Source: Legionella sainthelensi
GTDB lineage: Bacteria > Pseudomonadota > Gammaproteobacteria > Legionellales > Legionellaceae
NCBI RefSeq assembly: GCF_900637685.1
Contig: NZ_LR134388.1
Location: 3,437,001 to 3,501,000, forward strand
Length of the DNA: 64,000 bases
Direction of reading: 5' to 3'
Numbering within the stretch: the first letter of the stretch is position 1; each line of letters begins with the position of its first letter. Position numbers and translations under genes: made by a program. Shown piece after piece: positions 25,901 to 36,348 of the stretch. Below the pieces are notes generated by a model. The model saw only the letters and a program-made list of their open reading frames with translations, did not search any database and was not told the DNA's origin.

Positions 25901-28900
25901 GACGCAGTAAAATAAGCTATTAAATTCTGCTCAAGCTCAATCACCACCGTTTGTTTTACCTGAGGGTGCATGCGCAGTATCGCCTCGATTTCGGCTAATT
26001 CTATCCGGTGGCCTCTAATTTTCACTTGAAAATCATTCCGCCCTATAAATGCCAACTCACCATGAGGTAACCACTTAGCCAGATCTCCCGTTTTATATAA
26101 ACGATTATATAATGGATGCGTGATAAACTGCTTCGCCGTTAAATCAGGACGGTTTAAATACCCACGAGCCAAACACGCCCCCCCAATATAAAGCTCACCA
26201 ACAGCGCCTATAGGCATGGGCATTAAAGAATCATCTAATACATACACAGACTCATGATGAAGAGGCTTACCTATACTTACTGTCGGTGCATCATGTTTAG
26301 AATATAGCTTTGTCGTAGACCAAATGGTCGTTTCAGTAGGTCCATAAACATTAATCACTCTATGTGCTTTCGCTAAAGCTTTTGCTAATAACTCTGGGGA
26401 AAGCACTTCACCGCCAATTAAAAAAGTGGTGGTGCTGCAATGCTGCAATGAGTCTAATTTTAACTCGCACACGCTAGGGGTCATTTGAATAAAATCAAAA
26501 GAGCGACAATCTAACATATTGAATAAGGGAGTCCCCAATTCTACTCTACCACCTGTTAATAGAGGCAAACCGTATTCCAAACCAAAAATATCGAATACAA
26601 AATGAGTCATACTATAAGTATTGAGTGGCTTCTGCTCCGAAAAATACTCAGCTTGCATCGACAATAAAGTCTGCAAAAAAGCCCTATGCTCAATCATTAC
26701 TCCTTTAGGTTGCCCTGTGGTACCGGATGTATAAAGAACATAAGCCAAATCATCAGACTTTAACGGCCAATTCAAATTACGTGTCGCTTGTTGTGCTATG
26801 GCTAAAGCATCATCAGGATCATCTAAAATTATCGCGCGTGGAAATGTATGACTTACAGCATTACACGTTAAAACAAGCTTCGCTTGGCTATCGTCCAAGA
26901 GATGCTGCACACGCTGTGCCGGCATTGCAGGATCTATGGGCAGATAAGCACCACCTGCTTTGAGCACTGCCAATAACGCAATCATTAAATACTCATTTTT
27001 TTCCAGGCACAGCGCAATTAAACTGTCTTTTTCGAGATGGACTTGTTGGCGAATATAATGCGCTAACTGATTAGCGCGTTGGTTTAATTCAGCATAACTT
27101 ATCTGCATCTGCTCATGGGTCAAAGCAATTCGCCCAGGATACAAAGAAACTTGCTCTTCAAAATAATCAATAAAAGTCCGCGATAACCCAGGAGAACCCA
27201 TTGGCTCTGGCAAAGAGGATTCTACATAATTTAATTCACGCACTTCTTGTAAAGGGTTTCGAACCATTTGATCCAACAAATAATTTAAAGTTACTAATAA
27301 TTGCGTCATCAATGATGTATCAAATAATTCACCAGCATAAGTGAGTTTAATCTTCAGCAGGTCATCTTCTTCATCTGCAGCAAGCGATAATGGATAATCA
27401 CGTTTCTCAAAAGTACTTTGGATCTCAAAAGGCAATTGATCTTCTGGATTTTCTACCGCCAGATTAGGATAATTTCCATACATAAATAAGCAATCAAACA
27501 AACGTTCGCCCTTACTTTGTAGCTTAGCCAAACTCATCGCACTTCGTTGATTTATTTCATTAGAAATTTCCTGCACACGACGAATTGCAGCCAGCACACT
27601 AAGACCATCATGTTGGGTGTGATCCACAATCACCGGCAACGTATTAATGTACAAACCTACAGAGTGCTCCACGTGATCAACAGGTATGTTTCTTCCTGAA
27701 ACAATAGTACCCACTACCGTTTGTTTGCCATTGCCATAAATGCGCATTACCTTATGCCAAGCGTAAAGAATAATCGCATTTAAAGTAATGCCATGTTCTT
27801 GACTCATCATTTTAATCTGTTTAAAGCGTTCTTCGGCGATGCAGATGGTCTGCTCTGATTGATGAATGATGTATTTGTAGTCGCTTAATTTAAGCTGTTT
27901 TTTTCCCTCTTGCAGAAGATTACCTAAATCCGCTTTATGTTCTATTTGGGACACATATTGTTGCCAAAACGACAGATTTTCTAATTCTTGAACTTGTAAA
28001 AAATGTTGCGACTGCGCATAAGCTGTATCTACCGTAAAATCAATACATTCTTGATGCAGCAACTTCATATACATTTCATGTACAAATCCAAGTAATATGG
28101 GGCCACTCCATCCATCAATAATGGCATGGTGTGCATTAAAAATACAGGTATACTGTGTTGCCTGTTGTTTAATCAGCTGAATTCGAAACAAATTCCCTTG
28201 GGTCAAATCATATGCTTTTTGTCTATCATCTTGAACGAGCTGTTGTATTTTATGCTCTTGATTGTCTTTATCCTGGCTTAAATCGATAAACTGCCAATGC
28301 AAATGCCCCGCTTTATCAATCACTTGGACTAATTCTTCCTCAACCCAAAAGCGCAAACGCAAACTGGGATAACGTTGTTGTGCGAAACACCACGCGCGTT
28401 GTAGCAGTTCAATGTTTATCTGACGATCATAAGACCAGACAATTTGCATGCGATAAGCTTCATCTTTTTGTCCCTGGCTCATAAAATGATAGATAAAACC
28501 CTGATGCAAACTATTCGCCAAATAAACGCCATCTAACTCCCGATCATGCTGTAATTTGTCCAGGCAATGAGCACTCACGCAATGATGTATATCACTTAGT
28601 GTTAAAAAGCTACGAGCCAAAGAGTGTTGATGGTCGATAATCATCAAGAGTTGCTTCTTATAAACCAAGGCCAAGCGATCGGTTACTTCTTGGGACAGCT
28701 GCGTCCGAAACGTCATTTTTAAACGGCCTTGATAGACGCCTCCATAACAAGTAATGCAATGTGTTTCTTGATTATCCGGATGCATGGCTTGTCCGGAAGA
28801 CTCATCGACCACATGCCAAAATTCAGATTGTTGTTCAAACTGTCCCAGATAATTAAAACTCACTACTGGCATTTGGGCAATGTCATAACCCAACAACGCG

Positions 28901-31900
28901 CCATAACCAATTCCTTTATGAGGAATTTGGCGTATATTGTCTTTAATCTTCTTGATGCTGTGCCCTAAATCATCACCTAATTCAAGACGAACCGGATACA
29001 AGCTCGTAAACCAACCCACCGTACGTGTCACATCAATAGACGCTGCAATGTCTTCACGGCCATGTCCTTCCAACGTCACATGATGCACCGATTCACCACT
29101 GAGGTCATTTAATGCATAAGCTAATGCAGTAAGTAACAAATCATTGATTTGGGTGTGATACGCATCATTCGTTTCTCTTAACAAAGAGGAGGTAAATTCT
29201 TCTGCTAATTCCAATTCGGCACTACTAAGTACTGGCTGCCTCTCCAATGCTGGGACTTCTTTTAAATCAGCAACCACTTCCTGCCAATAAGTACGCTCTT
29301 GTTCATGGTGCACTGCATAATCCTCCAATGCACCAATCCATTGGCGATAACTACTGCCTTTAGACCCTAAAGACCGCCCCTCATAAAGATGCTGTAAATC
29401 ATCAGCCAATATCCGCCAGCTTACAGCATCAACCAATAAATGATGCATCGCAACATAAATGCGACTGCTTCCATCCGCATAACCTGACAAATAGGCAAAA
29501 CAATACAACGGTCCTTTAGACCCATTAAAGCCGGACTGCCACAACGTCATCTGTTCTTCTAATACAGCAGCATCAAGGCCTCTGACATCCAAAACCTGCA
29601 AACCCGAACAAGTGCTCCCTGCATCATAATATTGTTCAATCGTTCCATCACATTCGCGAAAACGAAGGCGAAATGCATCATGATGGGCTACTAATTGCTG
29701 CACGCAAGAACGCAAACGCCCCACATCCAAAGCGGGCGTCTTGATTAAAAAAGATTGGTTCCAATGCCAGTTTTTCGTAAAAGATTGCGCAAAAAACCAG
29801 CGTTGTATCGGTAATAAACCCGCAGCGCCGCTCAATAATCCTTGCTCTCCAATCGCCATCTCCTGCAATTCCGGCTCACAACGTGCTGCCAGTTGCTCGT
29901 GCAAACGACGTATCGTGCGGCAACTAAATAAATCCTTCACACTCACTTGCAATTGCAAGCGTTGCCGTATGCGACTGATGAGCTGAATGCTGATGATGCT
30001 GTCTCCTCCTAAACGGAAAAAATCATCATGTACACTCAAAATCCCTGCTTTTAATCCTAATACCTCACACCAGATAACACTCAACTGCCGCTCTAACTCC
30101 GTACTCGGTAACTCGTGGTCTTTTCTGGGGCCTGCTGCAGGCTCCGGAAGATTTTTTATGTCCAACTTGCCATTCGCTGTTAACGGAAAAAAATCTAAAT
30201 GAACCAAACGCGTAGGAACCATATACTCCGGCAAGCGACTTGCCAGTTGCTCCAGCAATACCTCCTCGTCTTGCTCCCCATCACTTAGGTAATAACCCAC
30301 TAAATACGACTGACCCAAATGCTGCTTCACCACCACCAAACTTTGTTGCACCTGCCCACAACCAAGCAACGCTTGCTCTATCTCGCCTAATTCAATCCTG
30401 TGACCTCGAATCTTCACCTGAAAATCATTACGGCCACAAAACTCCATATAACCGTCTTCATGCCACCGCCCCAAATCACCGGTGCGGTACACTTTTCCTA
30501 ACTGCGGATGGGTAAAAAACTGGCGTTGGGTAATCGCTTCATCACCCCAATAATTTAACGCAACGCCCATTCCTCCTATATGAATTTCCCCCATAACACC
30601 CACTGGACAATGCGCCCCATCTTGATTGAGTACATACATCTGCTGGTTGGGCATCGCAAAACCATAGGGAATGCTACTCCAATTGGGATTCACCTCTTCT
30701 ATAGGATACCAAATCGACCAGATACTTCCTTCGGTCGCACCGCCCAAACTCATCACCGTCGCTTCAGGACAACTGTCTTTAAGCTTTTTCGGCAGCGAAA
30801 CAGGTATCCAATCGCCACTCAGTAAAAAAACACGTAAAGACGGCAATCGCCCTTCTGCTTCATCAACCAACAACCCCGCAAGCTGCGGTACCGTATTCCA
30901 TAAACTAATTTGATGCGCCTCAATCAAAGACAACCAATGCTTTGGCTCTTTAGTCTGTTCCTGTTCTGGAAATACAATACAACCTCCTGCAAGCAGTAAC
31001 CCATAAATGTCATACACCGACAAATCAAAACTTAATTCCGATAAGGCCAATACTTTATCCGATGCACTCACCCCAAACCGCTCATTCACTGCCTCTATCG
31101 TATTTAAGGCGCCACGATGACTTATCGTTACCCCTTTAGGCTTCCCAGTCGAACCCGAGGTAAAAATGACATACGCCACATCATCGGCATGAACTGAAGG
31201 TCTTTCTATACTTAATTCAACATTGCTTTCCAAAGCATCTTCAATAATCAAAACCTGATACTCAGTTGCTAATGAAGCATAGCTCCCTTCTTGTGCCGCC
31301 ATCTTTTGCGACATCAGCACCAATTCAACTCCTCCCTGCTTTAATACCTCATGCACCCGACCTATCGGCCAATCAACATGCAACGGCAAATACGCATGCC
31401 CTGATTTCATAATCGATAAAGTTGCCACAACCTGGCTATAGCCCTTTTCACTCAGCACCGCAATTAAGCGACCTTGATTTCCCGTCGCTAAAATAGAGGA
31501 CATCAGCTGTTCGCTCGCCAACCATAATTCACCATGCCTATGCTCCGAACTCTTCCCCGAATCAATCACCGCAATTAAATCCGAACGACCCGCTTCATGT
31601 AACGAACGCTCATACGCACTCACTAACGTCTCTTCACTTGATGCCCGGGTATATTGGTTGGCTGCAGCAATAAGTTCTTGATGCTTCCTGGGTAAATAGG
31701 GTGATAAATCAATAGACTGATTCCAATCTTGATGTGCTAAAACTCTAATTAAGCTGCAGTAAATTTGATTTAAAGTTGCGATAAAATCTTCGGGAAATAG
31801 TTGATCGACATACAGCCACTTACTCATGAAGCAGTCACCCGTTTCTACTGCCTGCAAATCAATCCAAGCCTGGGATGTTTGCCCACACCAATAACGCTTT

Positions 31901-34900
31901 TCCTTAAATTCATCTGCTTGTAAGAAGGTTTCTGAATCAAAGTGATGTGATTTATTCCCCACAACTCCGGTAAATACAATCGGTGAAACCGCTTCAGTGG
32001 CATCCAATCCATGTAACTTACTTAAAGCCCTTTGCACGTCCATTCCTGTGTAAAGCGCATGGTTGATATCATCCCACATCCGTTGATGCGTACGCTCAAA
32101 AGTATTAATCCAACTTGTACCTAAATCTTTAAAGTGAAATAAATCCGTTGTAGTAAAATCTCCCCAAATCGCATTAGCCTCATCATGAATGGCATAACGA
32201 TTAAACAGCGTCAGAGTGATCAAAAATTCCTTATGTCCTGAAAAATAAGCCAGTACACTGCCATACAAACTCAACAAAACTGAGGAATAAGAGACCTGAT
32301 AATCACTCGCTTTTTGCTTAAACAAGACCCAATCTTTTTTATCCACGATCAAGGTATGGGCTGAAAAAGTGGGATATTCAATTTGTTCAGGGGCTTTTTT
32401 AAACGGAAAGCCTGGACGTAAAGGCATGGATGAAAGCTTGCTCTCCCAGTACTCTCTATCACGCGCATACCAAACCGAATGTTTTAATAGCTGGTAGTAT
32501 TCCTGATATTCTTTAAATGAAATGCTTGGCGATGTGATTTGTTGCTCTGGATTACGATACAATGCGCTGATTGCACCGAAAAAAGACAAACGACTCTTAA
32601 CGTCCAATAAAATTAAATCTGAACTCACATGTAACACCCACATGGTGCGAAACTGAGTGACTTCAAAAGCAAATAAAGGAAACGATTGTGGATCATAAAC
32701 TTGATGTGATAAACGCTCTCTAATGGATTGTAAATCTTTTTCATCACCATCCAGGTGACGATAGTCATTCACTTTAACCGAATAATAAGGAGTTTCATCC
32801 AAAGATAAAAATCGCTGTTGCAACTGCTCATAAGAATAAACCGTACGTAACACAGGATGTTCTTTGATCAAATAATTGATAGCTTTTTCAAGCCTGGAGA
32901 CATCAAGAGAGGGGTAATAGTATTCACTGTAGACATGATTGGATATGTTACCAATTTCATATTCACCTAAACGTCCCAATAAATATGCTTTCTGAATTTC
33001 TGTCATTGGGAACCAGGCATATTGCTCCGAATTGGGCAACAAAGGCAAAGCCGCTAAATCTGCTTCACTTAAAACATCCTTAAAATCACCTGGCGTATAT
33101 TGCGGTTTATCCTGGTGACTTTGGCAATGCGTCAGAATAGCATGTAAATGCTGTTGTAATGCGTGCAGTAATTGTCTGGTTTTCTGCTCATCCAAGTGTG
33201 CATCAACCCTCAATTTTAATTGGCCATCAACAACCATTCCCAAGATATTGATTAAGTGGTAATCCTGATTATCCGGATGCATGGCTTGTCCGGAAGACTC
33301 ATCGACCACATGCCAAAATTCAGATTGTTGTTCAAACTGTCCCAGATAATTAAAACTCACTACTGGCATTTGGGCAATGTCATAACCCAACAACGCGCCA
33401 TAACCAATTCCTTTATGAGGAATTTGGCGTATATTGTCTTTAATCTTCTTGATGCTGTGCCCTAAATCATCACCTAATTCAAGACGAACCGGATACAAGC
33501 TCGTAAACCAACCCACCGTACGTGTCACATCAATAGACGCTGCAATGTCTTCACGGCCATGTCCTTCCAACGTCACATGATGCACCGATTCACCACTGAG
33601 GTCATTTAATGCATAAGCTAATGCAGTAAGTAACAAATCATTGATTTGGGTGTGATACGCATCATTCGTTTCTCTTAACAAAGAGGAGGTAAATTCTTCT
33701 GCTAATTCCAATTCGGCACTACTAAGTACTGGCTGCCTCTCTAATGCTGGGACTTCTTTTAAATCAGCAACCACTTCCTGCCAATAAGTACGCTCTTGTT
33801 CATGGTGCACTGCATAATCCTCCAATGCACCAATCCATTGGCGATAACTACTGCCTTTAGACCCTAAAGACCGCCCCTCATAAAGATGCTGTAAATCATC
33901 AGCCAATATCCGCCAGCTTACAGCATCAACCAATAAATGATGCATCGCAACATAAATGCGACTGCTTCCATCCGCATAACCTGACAAATAGGCAAAACAA
34001 TACAACGGTCCTTTAGACCCATTAAAGCCGGACTGCCACAACGTCATCTGTTCTTCTAATACAGCAGCATCAAGGCCTCTGACATCCAAAACCTGCAAAC
34101 CCGAACAAGTGCTCCCTGCATCATAATATTGTTCAATCGTTCCATCACATTCGCGAAAACGAAGGCGAAATGCATCATGATGGGCTACTAATTGCTGCAC
34201 GCAAGAACGCAAACGCCCCACATCCAAAGCGGGCGTCTTGATTAAAAAAGATTGGTTCCAATGCCAGTTTTTCGTAAAAGATTGCGCAAAAAACCAGCGT
34301 TGTATCGGTAATAAACCCGCAGCGCCGCTCAATAATCCTTGCTCTCCAATCGCCATCTCCTGCAATTCCGGCTCACAACGTGCTGCCAGTTGCTCGTGCA
34401 AACGACGTATCGTGCGGCAACTAAATAAATCCTTCACACTCACTTGCAATTGCAAGCGTTGCCGTATGCGACTGATGAGCTGAATGCTGATGATGCTGTC
34501 TCCTCCTAAACGGAAAAAATCATCATGTACACTCAAAATCCCTGCTTTTAATCCTAATACCTCACACCAGATAACACTCAACTGCCGCTCTAACTCCGTA
34601 CTCGGTAACTCGTGGTCTTTTCTGGGGCCTGCTGCAGGCTCCGGAAGATTTTTTATGTCCAACTTGCCATTCGCTGTTAACGGAAAAAAATCTAAATGAA
34701 CCAAACGCGTAGGAACCATATACTCCGGCAAGCGACTTGCCAGTTGCTCCAGCAATACCTCCTCGTCTTGCTCCCCATCACTTAGGTAATAACCCACTAA
34801 ATACGACTGACCCAAATGCTGCTTCACCACCACCAAACTTTGTTGCACCTGCCCACAACCAAGCAACGCTTGCTCTATCTCGCCTAATTCAATCCTGTGA

Positions 34901-36348
34901 CCTCGAATCTTCACCTGAAAATCATTACGGCCATGATAAGTAATCTCCCCATCTGGAGATAAGCTCACTACATCTCCAGTTTTATACAAACGACTGTTGT
35001 AATCTTGTCTTTTTTGCTCTGCTGATTGGAATGGATTCACAACAAAACGTTCCTTGGTCAGCTCGTCACGATTCAAATAGCCTCGCGCTAAGCCTACACC
35101 ACCGATATAAAGTTCACCCAAAGCATAAAAAGGTAATGGGTTCATGTGCTCATCCAAAACATAGACGGTGGTGTTATCTATAGGCTTACCAATAACAATT
35201 TCGACAATATTTTTATCACTGCAGTCAGCGTATAAAACATCAATAGACGCTTCGGTCGGACCATAGAGGTTATGGATCTCTGTGTGGGGTAATAAGTCAT
35301 GAACTTGTTTCACTTGCGCTAATTTGAGGGCCTCTCCGCTGCAAAAAATCATTTGCAAACTAGGAATTGTATCCAAGCGTAACTTCAATGCATCCATGAA
35401 TACATGAAGCATCGATGGAACAAAATGTGCTCGGGTGATTTCTTCTTGGCGCATCAAGGCATACAGATAATCCGCATCTTTATGCCCTTCAGGCTTGGCA
35501 AAAACCAAACACGCGCCATACCAATGCGCCCATAATAGCTCCCAAACAGAAACGTCAAACACATAAGGTGTTTTTTGAATGATTTTATCCTGTTCGCTCA
35601 GTGGATATTGTTTATTCATCCAATGAATGCGATTCACTACGCCGCGATGCTCCAGCATCACTCCTTTAGGTTGTCCTGTAGTTCCTGAGGTATAAATGAC
35701 ATAAGCCAAATGTCTGCTGGTGTGTTGCGGCGAAAGATTGTCACAAGATTGTTTTGCAAGTTGCTGGACAAAGCGTGCTTCATCTACCGCATGAATAGGC
35801 AATGTTAAAAAAGACTCTAACCAGGATTGATGGTGCTGATTGGTTAACAATAAAGGAGTGTGGGTGTCTTGAATCAAATACTCAATTCGTGCCTGGGGGA
35901 AGTCAGGAGCAATAGGCACATAAGCAGCCCCAGCCTTTAATACGGCGAGGATGCTAATCATCATATGTTCACTGCGATCCAAACAAAGGCAAACCATCGT
36001 ATCAGGCTTTAAAGCATAGCGCTCGCGCAAAAAATGTGCCAGCTGATTGGCACGATTATTTAATACGTGATATGTGAGACGATTCTGCTCATAAACAACA
36101 GCAATATTTTCTGGGGTTCGTGCAACTTGCTCCTCGAAAAGCTGATTGATGGTTTTTTGCTGTGGAAAATATACTTCTGTGTGATTCAATTGATGAACAA
36201 TACGGTTCCATAAGCATTCATCTAATAAATGCATGGAGGATATTTTTTGCAGTCCCACTCCTTCACAATATTTCATTAATAAATGGGTAAAACAATTAAA
36301 TAAGCGTTTGATATATGCGCTTTCGTAACGATTGGCAAAATAAGTCAC
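22960..36348 (-). CDS. Hybrid NRPS-PKS: A-PCP-E-Cy-A-PCP-E-C-A-PCP-KS-ACP-TE
   Basis: 4462 residues. Approximate domains: end of a condensation domain 1-55; A1 65-590 (Ser by code, D-V-W-H-F-S-L-I-D); PCP1 575-645 with LGGDS; E1 665-1090 (HHLLVDAVSW, EGHGRE, RTVGWFTS); Cy 1110-1540 (FPMTEIQKAYLLGR, and DLILLDVKS for the DxxxxDxxS motif); A2 1566-2090 (Cys code D-L-Y-N-L-S-L-I-W); PCP2 and E2 2075-2590; C 2600-3040 (HHAIIDGWS); A3 3050-3560 (Gly code D-I-L-Q-L-G-V-I-W); PCP3 with LGGHS; KS 3650-4075 with Cys and both His (TACSTSL, EAHGTGTALGDP, NIGHLDVAAG); ACP 4115-4185 with LGGDS; TE 4205-4450 (GGSSFGG). No AT is present; TEYWLP after the KS looks like a leftover post-AT linker. It starts with GTG overlapping the previous stop, but homology continues upstream in this frame. 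Codes were read by eye. Confidence 0.92.
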   Translation of the reverse strand: MTYFANRYESAYIKRLFNCFTHLLMKYCEGVGLQKISSMHLLDECLWNRIVHQLNHTEVYFPQQKTINQLFEEQVARTPENIAVVYEQNRLTYHVLNNRANQLAHFLRERYALKPDTMVCLCLDRSEHMMISILAVLKAGAAYVPIAPDFPQARIEYLIQDTHTPLLLTNQHHQSWLESFLTLPIHAVDEARFVQQLAKQSCDNLSPQHTSRHLAYVIYTSGTTGQPKGVMLEHRGVVNRIHWMNKQYPLSEQDKIIQKTPYVFDVSVWELLWAHWYGACLVFAKPEGHKDADYLYALMRQEEITRAHFVPSMLHVFMDALKLRLDTIPSLQMIFCSGEALKLAQVKQVHDLLPHTEIHNLYGPTEASIDVLYADCSDKNIVEIVIGKPIDNTTVYVLDEHMNPLPFYALGELYIGGVGLARGYLNRDELTKERFVVNPFQSAEQKRQDYNSRLYKTGDVVSLSPDGEITYHGRNDFQVKIRGHRIELGEIEQALLGCGQVQQSLVVVKQHLGQSYLVGYYLSDGEQDEEVLLEQLASRLPEYMVPTRLVHLDFFPLTANGKLDIKNLPEPAAGPRKDHELPSTELERQLSVIWCEVLGLKAGILSVHDDFFRLGGDSIISIQLISRIRQRLQLQVSVKDLFSCRTIRRLHEQLAARCEPELQEMAIGEQGLLSGAAGLLPIQRWFFAQSFTKNWHWNQSFLIKTPALDVGRLRSCVQQLVAHHDAFRLRFRECDGTIEQYYDAGSTCSGLQVLDVRGLDAAVLEEQMTLWQSGFNGSKGPLYCFAYLSGYADGSSRIYVAMHHLLVDAVSWRILADDLQHLYEGRSLGSKGSSYRQWIGALEDYAVHHEQERTYWQEVVADLKEVPALERQPVLSSAELELAEEFTSSLLRETNDAYHTQINDLLLTALAYALNDLSGESVHHVTLEGHGREDIAASIDVTRTVGWFTSLYPVRLELGDDLGHSIKKIKDNIRQIPHKGIGYGALLGYDIAQMPVVSFNYLGQFEQQSEFWHVVDESSGQAMHPDNQDYHLINILGMVVDGQLKLRVDAHLDEQKTRQLLHALQQHLHAILTHCQSHQDKPQYTPGDFKDVLSEADLAALPLLPNSEQYAWFPMTEIQKAYLLGRLGEYEIGNISNHVYSEYYYPSLDVSRLEKAINYLIKEHPVLRTVYSYEQLQQRFLSLDETPYYSVKVNDYRHLDGDEKDLQSIRERLSHQVYDPQSFPLFAFEVTQFRTMWVLHVSSDLILLDVKSRLSFFGAISALYRNPEQQITSPSISFKEYQEYYQLLKHSVWYARDREYWESKLSSMPLRPGFPFKKAPEQIEYPTFSAHTLIVDKKDWVLFKQKASDYQVSYSSVLLSLYGSVLAYFSGHKEFLITLTLFNRYAIHDEANAIWGDFTTTDLFHFKDLGTSWINTFERTHQRMWDDINHALYTGMDVQRALSKLHGLDATEAVSPIVFTGVVGNKSHHFDSETFLQADEFKEKRYWCGQTSQAWIDLQAVETGDCFMSKWLYVDQLFPEDFIATLNQIYCSLIRVLAHQDWNQSIDLSPYLPRKHQELIAAANQYTRASSEETLVSAYERSLHEAGRSDLIAVIDSGKSSEHRHGELWLASEQLMSSILATGNQGRLIAVLSEKGYSQVVATLSIMKSGHAYLPLHVDWPIGRVHEVLKQGGVELVLMSQKMAAQEGSYASLATEYQVLIIEDALESNVELSIERPSVHADDVAYVIFTSGSTGKPKGVTISHRGALNTIEAVNERFGVSASDKVLALSELSFDLSVYDIYGLLLAGGCIVFPEQEQTKEPKHWLSLIEAHQISLWNTVPQLAGLLVDEAEGRLPSLRVFLLSGDWIPVSLPKKLKDSCPEATVMSLGGATEGSIWSIWYPIEEVNPNWSSIPYGFAMPNQQMYVLNQDGAHCPVGVMGEIHIGGMGVALNYWGDEAITQRQFFTHPQLGKVYRTGDLGRWHEDGYMEFCGRNDFQVKIRGHRIELGEIEQALLGCGQVQQSLVVVKQHLGQSYLVGYYLSDGEQDEEVLLEQLASRLPEYMVPTRLVHLDFFPLTANGKLDIKNLPEPAAGPRKDHELPSTELERQLSVIWCEVLGLKAGILSVHDDFFRLGGDSIISIQLISRIRQRLQLQVSVKDLFSCRTIRRLHEQLAARCEPELQEMAIGEQGLLSGAAGLLPIQRWFFAQSFTKNWHWNQSFLIKTPALDVGRLRSCVQQLVAHHDAFRLRFRECDGTIEQYYDAGSTCSGLQVLDVRGLDAAVLEEQMTLWQSGFNGSKGPLYCFAYLSGYADGSSRIYVAMHHLLVDAVSWRILADDLQHLYEGRSLGSKGSSYRQWIGALEDYAVHHEQERTYWQEVVADLKEVPALERQPVLSSAELELAEEFTSSLLRETNDAYHTQINDLLLTALAYALNDLSGESVHHVTLEGHGREDIAASIDVTRTVGWFTSLYPVRLELGDDLGHSIKKIKDNIRQIPHKGIGYGALLGYDIAQMPVVSFNYLGQFEQQSEFWHVVDESSGQAMHPDNQETHCITCYGGVYQGRLKMTFRTQLSQEVTDRLALVYKKQLLMIIDHQHSLARSFLTLSDIHHCVSAHCLDKLQHDRELDGVYLANSLHQGFIYHFMSQGQKDEAYRMQIVWSYDRQINIELLQRAWCFAQQRYPSLRLRFWVEEELVQVIDKAGHLHWQFIDLSQDKDNQEHKIQQLVQDDRQKAYDLTQGNLFRIQLIKQQATQYTCIFNAHHAIIDGWSGPILLGFVHEMYMKLLHQECIDFTVDTAYAQSQHFLQVQELENLSFWQQYVSQIEHKADLGNLLQEGKKQLKLSDYKYIIHQSEQTICIAEERFKQIKMMSQEHGITLNAIILYAWHKVMRIYGNGKQTVVGTIVSGRNIPVDHVEHSVGLYINTLPVIVDHTQHDGLSVLAAIRRVQEISNEINQRSAMSLAKLQSKGERLFDCLFMYGNYPNLAVENPEDQLPFEIQSTFEKRDYPLSLAADEEDDLLKIKLTYAGELFDTSLMTQLLVTLNYLLDQMVRNPLQEVRELNYVESSLPEPMGSPGLSRTFIDYFEEQVSLYPGRIALTHEQMQISYAELNQRANQLAHYIRQQVHLEKDSLIALCLEKNEYLMIALLAVLKAGGAYLPIDPAMPAQRVQHLLDDSQAKLVLTCNAVSHTFPRAIILDDPDDALAIAQQATRNLNWPLKSDDLAYVLYTSGTTGQPKGVMIEHRAFLQTLLSMQAEYFSEQKPLNTYSMTHFVFDIFGLEYGLPLLTGGRVELGTPLFNMLDCRSFDFIQMTPSVCELKLDSLQHCSTTTFLIGGEVLSPELLAKALAKAHRVINVYGPTETTIWSTTKLYSKHDAPTVSIGKPLHHESVYVLDDSLMPMPIGAVGELYIGGACLARGYLNRPDLTAKQFITHPLYNRLYKTGDLAKWLPHGELAFIGRNDFQVKIRGHRIELAEIEAILRMHPQVKQTVVIELEQNLIAYFTASGLVVETQLRDFLKEQLPDYMLPQAYMQLEQFPLTVNGKLDRKALPKPNLTRRAHYALPTTEQEKLLAALWEEVLGVSKVGVTDNFFDLGGHSISLIKLFSKLPEAIKARITVLDLFKFPSISALLGYLAADKYSDELEQKRIQPALKQDDIAIIGMAGRFPGADDLETFWFNLQTGKEGLTYYSREELLEQGLDPSLVDHPNYVKAQCKLSDIKCFDAEFFGYTASEAEIMDPQHRLLMQCAWHALEDANYNPHHYAGDIGIFAGCGQNNYFSDHVLPNQTQDDLSRQFQLMIHQQANFLCTKIAYKLNLTGPAITIQTACSTSLVAVHQACLALNAGDCDMALAGGVSIGQLEKQGYLYQPGLIFSPDAKCRAFDAQAQGTFEGQGVGLVVLKPLSTALADEDFIYAVIKASAINNDGHQKIGFTAPSPQKQAEVIRLAQQRAACSPDTISYIEAHGTGTALGDPIEMEGLTQVFKDSGMALESCALGSVKTNIGHLDVAAGIAGLIKTILCLYHKQLVPTLHYQSGNSKINFAASPFYVNTALKPWTQGDFPRRAGISSFGIGGTNAHLILEEAPVEAKQERGTPKLYAFAKTEYWLPARKKAVVAKPPTQANGVIVHDRKYIISVLRSLWTTLLGIESFKNNEDFFDLGGDSLVAVQLSAQLQRQLGVHLELMSLNRITIDGLLALIEKEQEKTDKAHSPVVLIKAGNAHQNKIPLVLIHPIGGDVYFYRDLAKALPENQAVYALRSPLLDGGASFTSIESMAASYLHHLQQFGLQPPYILGGSSFGGAVALEMARQLAQSGQLIPLVVLIDTPAYTNLPKLMNPEEILIYLMQHGLGNLQISIAELQAQKTLEQKIELIANRAKDSELKELLSTEFLPRFLHTWQAHGRLLHQHQPEPYPGRVLFFAHTEIIDDFPSDQETHWQKLVDGSFKSILVPGTHITMNAAPHVQVIADALVFELKQRYYSRELLVEVEA
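28769..30436. repeat. Long direct repeat A, copy in module 2
   Basis: 1668 bases, essentially identical to 33266-34933 at a constant offset of 4497. By eye I found one substitution (29245 versus 33742). It encodes the end of A2, PCP2 and most of E2. The edges fall at the A-domain motif NDFQVK and inside the E domain. Confidence 0.9.
30409..31653. repeat. Long direct repeat B, copy in the NRPS-PKS gene
   Basis: 1245 bases, essentially identical to 39308-40552 at an offset of 8899, with one substitution found by eye (30583 versus 39482). It encodes the cysteine-specific core of A2. It overlaps repeat A by 28 bases at the NDFQVK motif, so module 2 is built from two copied pieces. Confidence 0.9.
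33266..34933. repeat. Long direct repeat A, copy in module 1
   Basis: Partner of 28769-30436. It encodes the C-terminal subdomain of A1, PCP1 and most of E1. Confidence 0.9.

Noticed and set aside
26727-34943. Many plus-strand frames of 60-90 codons inside the NRPS-PKS
   Set aside because: They are shadows of the large gene; several occur twice only because the DNA is duplicated.
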